Shown here in pieces: positions 9,286 through 17,591 of a stretch of DNA of 27,108 nt; the first letter of the stretch is position 1, and each line of letters opens with the position of its first letter. The notes beneath the pieces are model-generated. The model had not been told where the DNA came from. It worked only from the letters and a program-made list of their open reading frames with translations, and did not search any database. Source of the stretch: JAYZDF01 sp036337945 (GTDB lineage Bacteria; Myxococcota; Kuafuiibacteriia; Kuafuiibacteriales; Kuafuiibacteriaceae); NCBI GenBank assembly GCA_036337945.1, contig JAYZDF010000073.1, positions 1 through 27,108 on the forward strand, written 5' to 3'. The translations under genes and the position numbers were made by a program.

Positions 9286-10221
9286 TTGAAATTACAAACC
9301 GTAAACTTCGAAGACTTAATTCAGGGCAAGAACTTAGACACGCTCGATGCTGTTTGCCGGGAATGGGGATTTTTCGAGCTTACGCATCATCCGATCGAGA
9401 ACGCTCTTCGCGAAGAACTACTAAGCACGATGAAGAAATTCTTCGCTTTATCGCCATTGGAAAAAAAGAAACACGAACGAACCGAGCTGAATCACTGGGG
9501 ATATTACGACCGAGAATTAACGAAGAATGCACTCGACTGGAAAGAGTTGTACGACGTCGGGCCGAGTTTTGACCACTGCATTCCACAGTGGCCAATCCAT
9601 CCAGAGCGGTTTCGTCCTGTGCTTGAAGCATTTTCAGAAAAGTGTCACCAAGTTGCCCTGCAACTTGTCAGCGGATTGGCCCGGGCAATGACCACAAACC
9701 CCTCTGAACTGCTGCAAGGCTTTGACCAGCATACGAGTTTTCTACGGCTTAATTATTATCCGACATGTGAAGACCCTGCTCCTCCCAGCACCCCTACCGG
9801 TGACTCCAGTAAGCAATTAGGTATTAGTCACCACAGTGACGCAGGAGCGGTCACGGTCCTTATGGTCGACGGGCAAGATGGCTTGCAAGTCGAGCGTGAC
9901 GGTCAGTGGTTTACTGTAGAAACCAAGCCACTTAGCATCGTTGTAAATATCGGTGACATGGTTCAAGTATGGTCCAATGATCGGTATACAGCTCCCTTGC
10001 ACCGAGTGCTGGCAAGCGACGTCTCAACCCGATATAGCGCACCTTATTTTTTGAATCCGTCTTTCTCGACCAGTTACGCACCTCTCAATTCGATGTGCCA
10101 AGACGAAAGACCACGCTATAAAGAGATTAATTGGGGCGCGTTTCGAGAAGGGAGAGCGGCAGGAGATTACGCCGACGTTGGAGACGAAATCCAAATTGCC
10201 CACTACCGAGTGGTGCCCTAA
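9286..10221 (+). CDS. 2-oxoglutarate/Fe(II) oxygenase of the isopenicillin-N-synthase family
   Basis: This cytoplasmic oxygenase of 311 residues has the N-terminal DIOX_N-like region (AVCREWGFFELTHH around 22-35) and the C-terminal jelly-roll core. The iron facial triad is visible: H183-x-D185 in ISHHSDAG and H239 in APLHRV, with the 2-oxoglutarate-binding R249-Y-S251. Start is TTG at 9286, supported by GGAG at 9277-9280 five bases upstream. The family covers IPNS, ethylene-forming enzyme and many plant and bacterial hydroxylases, and substrates cannot be read from sequence. It has no biosynthetic cluster around it. Its stop codon overlaps the end of the convergent cysteine synthase gene. Confidence 0.9.
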   Translation: MKLQTVNFEDLIQGKNLDTLDAVCREWGFFELTHHPIENALREELLSTMKKFFALSPLEKKKHERTELNHWGYYDRELTKNALDWKELYDVGPSFDHCIPQWPIHPERFRPVLEAFSEKCHQVALQLVSGLARAMTTNPSELLQGFDQHTSFLRLNYYPTCEDPAPPSTPTGDSSKQLGISHHSDAGAVTVLMVDGQDGLQVERDGQWFTVETKPLSIVVNIGDMVQVWSNDRYTAPLHRVLASDVSTRYSAPYFLNPSFSTSYAPLNSMCQDERPRYKEINWGAFREGRAAGDYADVGDEIQIAHYRVVP

Positions 10222-11705
10222 CGGGCGTGTAGCCATCCGGGGAGAAGACTATAAGGGTCAAAACCATCTCTGCGCTGAGCTTTCACTCCTGAGTTGTCAA
10301 ACTTGGTAAGTAGGGAGCCATCGCGATATTGATCAAAAAGGTCGGTGCAGCCACCAATAAGTTCACCACCGACAAAGATTTGCGGAATCGTTCGTGCGTT
10401 AGTTATTTTTCGGAGCACCGCTCTAATATTGCCTCCGAGATTGTCCTTTTGATATTCCACTGAATCAAGATCAACGGATACAAAGTCGACCCCTACTTCG
10501 GCAAAGAACTTCCGTGCAGACCAACAAAACTCACACCATTCTAAAGCGAACATTACAACCGGCTCACTCGGACGATGAGTCACTTCATGAACAAAGCTTT
10601 CCGCTTGTGGGTCGAGGGTTACCTCTTCTTCTTCTACTCCACTTTGTTTCGCCGGCGCTTTTTGATCAAAACGAAAACCAGGAGTAGAGCGCGAAATCTC
10701 GATTTCATCGCCCGACATGTCCGCAGGCACTTGCTCAAACATCGTTGTGGAAAGATAGCGCTCGCCGGTATCGGGGAGCATCGCCAAAATCTTCGTTCCA
10801 GCCGTCGCTGTCTCAGCAATTTTTAGTGCGCCCGCTAAAGTCGCTCCACCCGACACACCAGTGAATATCCCTTCTTTTTGAGCAAGCTCAAGACATAAGT
10901 CCATCGAGCGTTGTCCACCCACAGGAACAATCTCATCCACTAAGCCCGCCGAAACCGCGTCCTCGGTTAGCTTGGGAATCCAGTCTGGGCTCCAGCCCTG
11001 GACCAAATGAGGGCGAAACATGGGATGACTTTCTGATGGATGACCAGATTCATCGCGCTTCTGTGTAATTCCGGAACCCAAAATCGGCGCGTTATCAGGT
11101 TCGCAAACCGCCACCTTCGTTTTCGGCAAATGCTTCTTGAGCACTCGAGACACACCCTTTAGCGTCCCTCCTGTTCCAAAACCTGTCACCCAGTAATCAA
11201 GTCCAAGCTCCCTGAAATCATCCACTATCTCTTGGGCTGTTGTTCGCGAGTGAATATCAGCATTGGCTTCGTTACGAAATTGCTCAGTCAAGAACCAGCC
11301 GTGATGTAACGCTAGTTCTCTCGCCTTTTTGAGCATCCCGGTACCTTTTTCAGATGCTGGAGTGAGGATGACTTTTGCCCCCAGAAAGCGCATTAGCTTT
11401 CTTCGCTCAACACTGAAGTTTTCAGCCATGACAATAACCAATGGGTATCCTTTTTGAGCGCACACCATTGCAAGTCCGATTCCTGTATTCCCGCTCGTCG
11501 CTTCGATCACCGTTTGCCCCGGGCTGAGGCGTCCCTGTTTTTCGGCGGCTTCAATGACGCCAAGTGCCAGGCGGTCCTTCACAGAGCCCATTGGATTAGA
11601 AGCTTCAAGCTTTACATAGACGTCGACACCCTCAGGAGATAAATGCCCCAGCCTCACCACAGGGGTCTTTCCAATAGTTTCTAGTACATTGTTATAGATG
11701 GTCAT
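10218..11705 (-). CDS. cysK: Cysteine synthase (O-acetylserine sulfhydrylase) fused to a glutaredoxin domain
   Basis: The enzyme makes L-cysteine from O-acetylserine and sulfide with pyridoxal phosphate. Residues 1-325 are a complete CysK/CysM-type fold: PLP lysine K43 in GSVKDR, substrate loop TSGNTG at 70-75, phosphate-binding GFGTGGT at 175-181, and FTGVSGGA with PDTGERYLST near 281-320. After a roughly 40-residue acidic linker, residues about 380-480 are a glutaredoxin: dithiol CEFC at 391-394 (Grx classically CPYC), TIPQIFVGG at 439-447 and GGCTDL at 451-456. Normal CysK is about 310-325 residues, so this 495-residue form is a true fusion in one uninterrupted frame. The start ATG at 11705 has only an A-rich ribosome binding site. 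It stands alone as a transcription unit. Confidence 0.94.
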   Translation of the reverse strand: MTIYNNVLETIGKTPVVRLGHLSPEGVDVYVKLEASNPMGSVKDRLALGVIEAAEKQGRLSPGQTVIEATSGNTGIGLAMVCAQKGYPLVIVMAENFSVERRKLMRFLGAKVILTPASEKGTGMLKKARELALHHGWFLTEQFRNEANADIHSRTTAQEIVDDFRELGLDYWVTGFGTGGTLKGVSRVLKKHLPKTKVAVCEPDNAPILGSGITQKRDESGHPSESHPMFRPHLVQGWSPDWIPKLTEDAVSAGLVDEIVPVGGQRSMDLCLELAQKEGIFTGVSGGATLAGALKIAETATAGTKILAMLPDTGERYLSTTMFEQVPADMSGDEIEISRSTPGFRFDQKAPAKQSGVEEEEVTLDPQAESFVHEVTHRPSEPVVMFALEWCEFCWSARKFFAEVGVDFVSVDLDSVEYQKDNLGGNIRAVLRKITNARTIPQIFVGGELIGGCTDLFDQYRDGSLLTKFDNSGVKAQRRDGFDPYSLLPGWLHAR

Positions 11706-11887
11706 AGCTTTTTGGACGATTGTTAAATCAGTAAGAAAGCAACATCAGATTCGAGTCGGGTCAAGCTTTGAACCCAGATACTACGTGATTATCCCAACTG
11801 AGAGCGCCACAACCAAGAACAAAGATAAAGGGCAAATTCTGCTCTGCAACGTGACGCAGCATCAGCAAATATGTAACACCAATAAAT

Positions 11888-12217
11888 ATGTCGTATTTCT
11901 ATCTAAGCTTTGCGATTGTTTGTGAAGTCATCGCAACTACCGCGTTGAAAGCAAGCGAAGGATTCACTCGACTTTGGCCGAGTATTATTGTTGCCATCGG
12001 CTACGGCTTATCCTTTTACGCCCTATCTCGATGCCTCAAGACAATGTCCATCGGGGTGGTTTACGCAGTGTGGTCTGGTCTAGGAATTGTACTTATCACT
12101 CTGGCAGGATTCGTGGTCTACAAACAGAAATTAGATACGCCCGCAATCATCGGCATGTCACTCGTCGTTATCGGCGTCTGTGTTATCCAATTATTCTCGA
12201 AGACAGTTTCCGCCTGA
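11888..12217 (+). CDS. emrE: EmrE-type small multidrug resistance transporter
   Basis: This 109-residue, four-helix inner-membrane protein belongs to the SMR family, proton-coupled exporters of quaternary ammonium and other cationic compounds that work as antiparallel dimers. The essential membrane glutamate is E13 (E14 in EmrE). Stretches such as SEGFTRLWPS, YAVWSGLGIVLI and LDTPAIIGM are nearly the same as in E. coli EmrE, so it belongs to the EmrE/Qac group rather than the SugE/Gdx guanidinium exporters. The length is typical. The gene is single, with no partner SMR subunit beside it, and has no clear Shine-Dalgarno sequence. Confidence 0.95.
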   Translation: MSYFYLSFAIVCEVIATTALKASEGFTRLWPSIIVAIGYGLSFYALSRCLKTMSIGVVYAVWSGLGIVLITLAGFVVYKQKLDTPAIIGMSLVVIGVCVIQLFSKTVSA

Positions 12218-12574
12218 GGTTATTAGCTACAAAGAAGCAGCCGCGGGTCCGCACTTCTATGCATCCCACGATGAAAAACCGTCGATGCGAGGTCGAAATA
12301 TCAAGAACCTTTGCGCAGCCAACAAACAGGTTTAAACCCGTAACGAAATACAAGAGCACCCTGTGTTATTTCTACGTAATCATAAGTGTGCAATTTGCTC
12401 AAATTATCCCGACCCAGGGCCATGAGTGCACCCTTTGAGTGGCAGTCAGTCCGATTCACGCATCGATTTACCCACTCTTTCAGTGCAAATACAGTTGGCC
12501 CAGCTTTTGCTACATTTCCTGACGTGAGTCGATGGCGAGGTGAGACTGGTCATCTAACAAAAGAGGGATAGGAT
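12218..12574 (+). other. 357-base intergenic stretch with no convincing gene
   Basis: This gap between the transporter and the LysM gene holds a 61-codon ORF (12386-12571) with no protein-like character, a GGTTTAAACC palindrome near 12330, and the ribosome binding site of the next gene. I saw no tRNA, riboswitch or strong terminator. Confidence 0.5.
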
Positions 12575-13420
12575 ATGACGTTCAATGCGACATCGGGACA
12601 GAGCTTTGCCCGAATAGGAACAAACAATAATCGAGTACAAACTCGTGCTCCTGCAACGAGTTCAGCGAGCCAGGCCCCGCGCTTGTCAACTCAGACTAGC
12701 CCGTATCAATCGGGCCCCTCCAGCTTTGAACTCACGCAACCCGGCATTGGGAGGGAGCAACTGTTGGGCCAGGTGCCGTCAGGAGCATGTCCGATTGGTG
12801 GGCAACATACTGTGGCGTCGGGTGATACGCTTTCCGCAATCGCTCGCCAAAATGGAGTCAGTCTAAACGAACTGATTCAAGCTAATCCTCAGATTGCAAA
12901 CCCAGACCTCATTTATCCTGGTGACAAGATCAATATTCCAGGCAGAGGCGGTAGTTCAGAAAGCACAATTCCAAGCTTTAGTTCTCAACCCGGAACTTTG
13001 CTCACGAGTTACCAACCCATAAACTACGGGTCACTGAACAGTATGAGCTCAAGTCCCAATGGACAAGCCATTGCGAACACTGCCAAAAATATTGCAGCGT
13101 CAAGAAACACAACGGGAAGATGCTACGCTGGAGTGGCTGATGCGTTAGACCAGCATGGCGTCAATCTCCATGGCCGATCGGCGTATATGGCCGCCAATCA
13201 ACTGGCTCAACATCCTGCCTATCGAGAAATTAATGCCACCGGTAACCAGCTTCGAAATCTTCCCGCCGGCGCCGTCGTTGTTTGGGGTCAAACTGGAGCG
13301 AGTCCGCATGGCCACATTTCCATTGCCGACGGACGAGGAAATGAAATGAGTGACCATATCGCCCGCCAAAAAACGCAATTACGGGGCGACCGCAACGCTC
13401 GAGTCTTTCTGCCCGCATAA
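12575..13420 (+). CDS. LysM protein with C-terminal CHAP/NlpC-like amidase domain, no Sec signal
   Basis: The 281-residue product has a clear LysM peptidoglycan-binding domain at about 77-123 (HTVASGDTLSAIARQNGVS to YPGDKINIPG). The C-terminal part (165-281) resembles a CHAP/NlpC-P60 type cysteine amidase: GRCYAGVADAL with candidate nucleophile C183, and ASPHGHISIADG with histidines 245 and 247, suggesting cleavage of peptidoglycan. The first 75 residues are disordered, rich in Ser, Thr, Gln, Asn and Pro, and lack a Sec or Tat signal, which is odd for a wall-active protein. The start has a purine-rich ribosome binding site (GAGGGATAGGA). Two hairpin terminators follow the gene. The enzymatic role is inferred. 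Confidence 0.85.
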   Translation: MTFNATSGQSFARIGTNNNRVQTRAPATSSASQAPRLSTQTSPYQSGPSSFELTQPGIGREQLLGQVPSGACPIGGQHTVASGDTLSAIARQNGVSLNELIQANPQIANPDLIYPGDKINIPGRGGSSESTIPSFSSQPGTLLTSYQPINYGSLNSMSSSPNGQAIANTAKNIAASRNTTGRCYAGVADALDQHGVNLHGRSAYMAANQLAQHPAYREINATGNQLRNLPAGAVVVWGQTGASPHGHISIADGRGNEMSDHIARQKTQLRGDRNARVFLPA

Positions 13421-13427
13421 AAATCTC

Positions 13428-13456
13428 GGGATGGACTTCCCCGTTCATCCCATTTT
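13428..13456 (+). terminator. Hairpin terminator after the LysM gene
   Basis: Arms GGGATGGA (13428-13435) and TTCATCCC (13444-13451) can form 8 pairs, one of them G-T, followed by ATTTT. It begins 8 bases after the LysM stop codon. Confidence 0.6.
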
Positions 13457-13472
13457 CGTGAGTGAAGTGTCT

Positions 13473-13518
13473 AGTGAGAGCCGGGTATCTTATTTAGGAT
13501 CCCTGGCTCTCACTTTTT
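13473..13518 (+). terminator. Second, stronger rho-independent terminator
   Basis: Perfect 10-bp arms AGTGAGAGCC (13473-13482) and GGCTCTCACT (13505-13514) run directly into TTTTT at 13514-13518. The inner loop can pair further (GGGTATC against GGATCCC, imperfectly). It backs up the hairpin at 13428 and isolates the downstream lipoprotein gene. Confidence 0.8.
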
Positions 13519-13580
13519 AAGGTGTCCATCTCGCTGATGCCTGTCATTTTTCGCTGGGTTTGATAGTGTTTTGTTCGGTG

Positions 13581-14330
13581 ATGCCTGGCTTGCGCTTTCC
13601 TCACAAGATCTGGATCTTGTTCCTCGCTACAGCTTCCATTTTGTCTGGATGTTTCTACACAGAAGACTTCTTCAATCCAGACGAAATGCCTCAAGCTATA
13701 GATTTTAGTTTCAAGATCGTGGAGGCTTCGACGAATAAGGACATTACGCAACCGCAAGGTGAAACTGTCTACACGCAACAAACCTCTATTTTTGTGCAAC
13801 TCACTTGCGACGGACAAGAATGTCCTAGGTCAGAAAAAGACAATATTGATTGTTATTTCCAAAAAGAGCCGCTTCAAATCGGACTGAAAGCCGATGAAAT
13901 CGACAACTGTACTGCCCAAAGCGAAATATTTCTCACCGTCAATCAGACCTACAAGATTTACGCGCGACAAAGCTTCGTTCCTGAGGTACGCGTGATGGCT
14001 GATAACGAACCTCCTTCGCTCGTGGTGCGTCAAAACCAGCAAAGTGTAGATATCTCATGGGAGCTCGGAGTGACTGACCGCGGTGACAAGCTCACGAATG
14101 GCGATAAAGGAAGTCCGCTCTCCTTTCTTTTTGCATTGAAGAACGAAAATGAGTTGGGAGATTATCAAAAGTGCCCTGATTCACGATGCCAAACTAATCC
14201 GGATGGCGGTTTTATTTTACGGCTGGAACGTAATTCTAACCTCCCTCCTGGTGAACGAGATTTTGGTCGAGTCCGGGTCGAAGATGCTGCAGGAAACTTG
14301 GCCGAAGCGAACCTCACTGCGGTCAACTAA
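13581..14330 (+). CDS. Predicted lipoprotein of unknown function
   Basis: With the ATG at 13581 the product is 249 residues, starting with a short basic segment and a hydrophobic helix ending in lipobox LSGC (Cys24). The frame could start earlier at TTG 13560 or GTG 13578, but the ATG gives the better signal peptide. The mature part is beta-rich, contains seven further cysteines in pairs such as CDGQEC and CPDSRC that could form disulfides, and ends with a fibronectin/cadherin-like stretch (GRVRVEDAAGNLAEA). I do not recognise a family. It lies directly after a double terminator, so it should have its own promoter. Confidence 0.75.
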   Translation: MPGLRFPHKIWILFLATASILSGCFYTEDFFNPDEMPQAIDFSFKIVEASTNKDITQPQGETVYTQQTSIFVQLTCDGQECPRSEKDNIDCYFQKEPLQIGLKADEIDNCTAQSEIFLTVNQTYKIYARQSFVPEVRVMADNEPPSLVVRQNQQSVDISWELGVTDRGDKLTNGDKGSPLSFLFALKNENELGDYQKCPDSRCQTNPDGGFILRLERNSNLPPGERDFGRVRVEDAAGNLAEANLTAVN

Positions 14331-14572
14331 AGAAATCTCGTTTCTCTAATAACGCCTCGGGAAACGACTTGCGCAATTATGCGGATAAACGGTCTCTGCG
14401 CATCCTATTTCCACCAAAGTAGCGGGTTTCAAATGACGAAATTCTTTCCTGGGCTGAGAAGCCTTTCCTCGTCGATTATCTCATTGGCCCGACTTCCCGC
14501 ATTTTGTGAGTAGTTTTGTGTAATCAAGCCAATAATGACGCACATAAACCTACATTAGGCCGATAAAGACGT

Positions 14573-15850
14573 GTGCCCGCGGTACTTCCAGCTCCGAACT
14601 TCGCTTGTTTGGCAGCAGTACGCCCTTCGGAGCCTGTTCCGGCTGCGGTAACCCCTAATAAAGCCGAAGTTAGAGCTGATGACGCGTGTAAAAATGATTT
14701 TCGCTACGATTTTGGTCCCGCACGAACCGCACCGGTTTTGCCTGAGGGAGCACGTTATTCACCCCTCGCAATTCGTGGTCCCATTGAGCTGGGGGCATCG
14801 AAAGCCTCGCCTCCCCGTAAGGTCGGAATCCTGTTGACCTCGCATGGGGATATCGATGACCCAAAAACCGAGCTGCGTGACTATGTTCGTGAGGCCGTTC
14901 TTAAGAATCCCGGCATACCTCTGCCAAACTGGATCCGACCAGCTCTAGACACTTTGGGATGGCCACTTGAACGAGCAGAACTCTTCAAGCAATACAACAT
15001 CATTGGGCCGACCAACTATCATCGTAACTCAACAAAACAAACAGAAGCGGTCCGCAAAGCCATGCATCGTCAAGGACTCAAAGGCAAAGCATATGTCGGG
15101 TACAACTTCACTCATCCCAACATCGAAGAAACGATCCGACGAATGCACAAAGATGGTGTTACTGATATAGTAGTCTTCAACCAAGGCGCACAATGCTCTG
15201 TCGCTACCATGGGCGAAAGCGTTCATGAGGTAGAGGAAGCTATCGAAAAATTCCCAGACTGGAATGTCCGAGTTCGAGCCGTAAACAGCTTCAATGATGA
15301 ACCCGAATATATCGACCTACTGACCGACAGGATGCTGGGTGACGTTCGCACTTCTTTTGGAAACCAAAAACCGGAGGATGTCCTCATTTTGGTTTCCTCA
15401 CACGGCTTGCCCGATCATCTCGTAAAGAAAGGTGACCGAGCCGCTGCGGAAATGCTGAAAACTTTCGACAAAGTCAAAGCGCGACTCAGCGCCAAAGGCT
15501 ACCAAGTGGAACACGGCTTCTTGAACGATGACTTTTTTCCCGGTGCCGAATGGACAGGGCCAGACTTAGAGACCCGAGTACGCCAAATACTCAACCAAAT
15601 CGAAAATGGAGAGCGGCATCCGCCCAAATTCGTGCTGATCGATGGCCGACTTTCGTTCACTGTGCATCATCGGGCAACACTCTATGATGCGAATGTCGTC
15701 GCTAGGAACTTACTAGAGAACCCTCCGATATCACTCGCTGGACTCTTCGATGGAGCCAATGTGCGGCTTGCGCCCAATTTTGATGGAGACCCTCGTTTAG
15801 CTCACCTTATTTCAAAGCTGGCAAAGAAAGCGCTGCAAAATCCAACCTAA
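14573..15850 (+). CDS. Divergent ferrochelatase-family (HemH-like) protein with N-terminal extension
   Basis: Residues about 83-425 align by eye with class II chelatases such as B. subtilis HemH: KVGILLTSHGD at the N-terminus, MHKDGVTDIVVF around 191-202, SSHGLP at 275-280 with catalytic H277, EWTGPDLE near 326-333 and LYDANVVARNL near 370-380. Ferrochelatase inserts iron into a porphyrin. Here the segment equal to B. subtilis ADHLEVLYD reads VHHRATLYD, so the active-site glutamate (E264 there) is alanine 368. The first 80 residues are an extra disordered Ala/Pro-rich region without a signal peptide. GTG at 14573 is the only reasonable start because a TAA lies at 14564 in frame. No other haem gene is nearby, so it may be a paralogue with another role. 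Confidence 0.8.
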   Translation: MPAVLPAPNFACLAAVRPSEPVPAAVTPNKAEVRADDACKNDFRYDFGPARTAPVLPEGARYSPLAIRGPIELGASKASPPRKVGILLTSHGDIDDPKTELRDYVREAVLKNPGIPLPNWIRPALDTLGWPLERAELFKQYNIIGPTNYHRNSTKQTEAVRKAMHRQGLKGKAYVGYNFTHPNIEETIRRMHKDGVTDIVVFNQGAQCSVATMGESVHEVEEAIEKFPDWNVRVRAVNSFNDEPEYIDLLTDRMLGDVRTSFGNQKPEDVLILVSSHGLPDHLVKKGDRAAAEMLKTFDKVKARLSAKGYQVEHGFLNDDFFPGAEWTGPDLETRVRQILNQIENGERHPPKFVLIDGRLSFTVHHRATLYDANVVARNLLENPPISLAGLFDGANVRLAPNFDGDPRLAHLISKLAKKALQNPT

Positions 15851-15900
15851 ATTACGTCTGCGCTTGCCCTAAGCACCAAAAATCACCGACACTGTCAGTT

Positions 15901-17493
15901 GTGAGAAGAATTGAAGGACTCTTCATGCTCTTACTGGCCGGGTGCGCCTCTGATCTTCAATCTCATATTTCTTTCGAAGAACTTGACGCAGATATCCTCT
16001 TTATTTTGACTGAGGATATTTCAACAGAGGAATTCACGGCCTTTTCGACCAACGCACGCAGCCCAACGGATTTTCAGAACGAACCTCTCGCCCGATTCAC
16101 GATTGATACTTCAAAAGAACAAACTCATCTGCTCGGCATGAGACTGAATAGCCTTTCTGCAAAATTCCCGATCTTTGATCAGAGTCGTGCAACACAAGTC
16201 ACCCTGCGTAGAAAGTCGAATTCGCCGCCACCATTAGAATACGCGGTTTATTCGATCGATAAGGAGTTTCTTCACCTTCGCATAATGGATAAAGAACAGA
16301 AATTCCAAACCGCTAACGATGAACAAATCATACGAGTAGTGAATGACTTTGAACTCTTACTCCCGAGAAATTATGACGCATGCCGAACACCGGAACACGA
16401 GACGTTAACCCGCGTACCCTACCCCGAGAAAGATCAGTGCCCGCGAGTATGGGATTCTCTTGAACCCATTGATGAAAACCGGGTGATGGCGGTTTCTGGG
16501 CAATTCATTCAGGTTTTTGATCTTCGCACCCTAGCTGACTGCGGTCAGACACCGGAACAAAGCCCGAGTAGCCGCGGCAGTATTGCTAATGCGCCAGGCA
16601 ATGCAAATAATATTGCGGTTGGCTCTAAACCACTGCCTAACGGCGCTCGACTGGTCGTCACGGTCCAAAATTCGCCGCCCGCTAAAAATGCGGAACGCAT
16701 TATCATCACCGAACGACATCTTTTCGAGAACGGCTTTGGTCCGGAGACCTATTCCGAAACTATTCTTACGCAAGATATTCGCAACGTGGTTAGCAAAGAT
16801 GTTCCCTACGCAACTGATGTCTATATTGACGAGTCGAATCGAGTCTACATTACAACTCTGAAAGGCACCGTATTATCTCGCACTGAAGAAGAATCAAATT
16901 ATGAACAATTCCCGGTAACAGCATTTGAGGAAGGATTACGAGAGTCAGACGCGTGGCTTGTTCGCAAAATAGAAAAAGGGACACCGCAGCTTATCGTCTC
17001 TACGTACGAAAATATTTATCTGGGAGATCTCTTCGCTGACACTTGGAGAAAAATTGAGCTTGGCATTTTTGAAGCACTACTCAATGCCTGGGACATTGTG
17101 CCTGCCGAAAAAATCGGTAAATCAGGATTCTATGCCGTCGCTAACGATGGCTCAAAAGGCTGGTTACTGCGGTATCTAAACGACGAGATTTTTGAGCTTC
17201 CGATTCGTTATCCCAGGAGAACGGCGGGCTGCTTCACACCCGAAGGGCATTTCAATCGTCTTCGAAGAATCGGACTAGATTCCGATGCAACATATTTGAT
17301 TTCACACTGCGCTGCCGTCACTCGGATTCGTCATAGCGATGAGTGCGTAAGCTTAATCAACTATTCAGATGAGCCCATGTACACCGTCGAACCAAGCTAT
17401 ATTCTAAGTGATATCGTCGTCCAGGAAGATCGACTCATCGTGTCGTCCACCGATGGTTACTTATATACCTATGATTTGAAGCCTATTCGCTAA
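15901..17493 (+). CDS. Predicted lipoprotein, possibly a beta-propeller
   Basis: The 530-residue protein starts at GTG 15901 and has a very short signal ending in lipobox LLAGC (Cys15). The mature sequence is beta-rich with repeated hydrophobic strands and aromatic/Asp turns (for example VYIDESNRVYITTLKG, and YLYTYDLKPIR at the end), suggesting a propeller-like fold, but no repeat family is clear. Function is unknown. It follows the ferrochelatase-like gene by 50 bases and may share its transcript. There is no visible Shine-Dalgarno sequence. It converges on the aldose epimerase gene. Confidence 0.75.
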   Translation: MRRIEGLFMLLLAGCASDLQSHISFEELDADILFILTEDISTEEFTAFSTNARSPTDFQNEPLARFTIDTSKEQTHLLGMRLNSLSAKFPIFDQSRATQVTLRRKSNSPPPLEYAVYSIDKEFLHLRIMDKEQKFQTANDEQIIRVVNDFELLLPRNYDACRTPEHETLTRVPYPEKDQCPRVWDSLEPIDENRVMAVSGQFIQVFDLRTLADCGQTPEQSPSSRGSIANAPGNANNIAVGSKPLPNGARLVVTVQNSPPAKNAERIIITERHLFENGFGPETYSETILTQDIRNVVSKDVPYATDVYIDESNRVYITTLKGTVLSRTEEESNYEQFPVTAFEEGLRESDAWLVRKIEKGTPQLIVSTYENIYLGDLFADTWRKIELGIFEALLNAWDIVPAEKIGKSGFYAVANDGSKGWLLRYLNDEIFELPIRYPRRTAGCFTPEGHFNRLRRIGLDSDATYLISHCAAVTRIRHSDECVSLINYSDEPMYTVEPSYILSDIVVQEDRLIVSSTDGYLYTYDLKPIR

Positions 17494-17591
17494 TCGCGGT
17501 GGAGTACCCTTAGGTTGCAACATCCACGTCAGTGCTTTTGCACTATCTCCCAACATGAATCAAGATGGTCCGAAATTGGATAGCTCGCCGA

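Noticed and set aside
11841..11860. Small hairpin CTGC...GCAG with AACGTGAC loop before emrE, considered as a mini-ykkC guanidine riboswitch
   Set aside because: There is only one 4-bp stem, no second ACGR hairpin, and the transporter belongs to the EmrE/Qac group rather than the guanidinium exporters.
11974..12438. 154-codon + strand ORF overlapping emrE
   Set aside because: It is an out-of-frame reading of emrE plus the following gap, Arg/Thr-rich and not protein-like.
12386..12571. 61-codon ORF in the emrE-LysM gap
   Set aside because: It has no ribosome binding site and an odd composition, and ends at the LysM gene's own ribosome binding site.
17535..17550. AGTGC-TTTT-GCACT hairpin in the convergent gap as a bidirectional terminator
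   Set aside because: The stem is 5 bp with no T-run after it on either strand.
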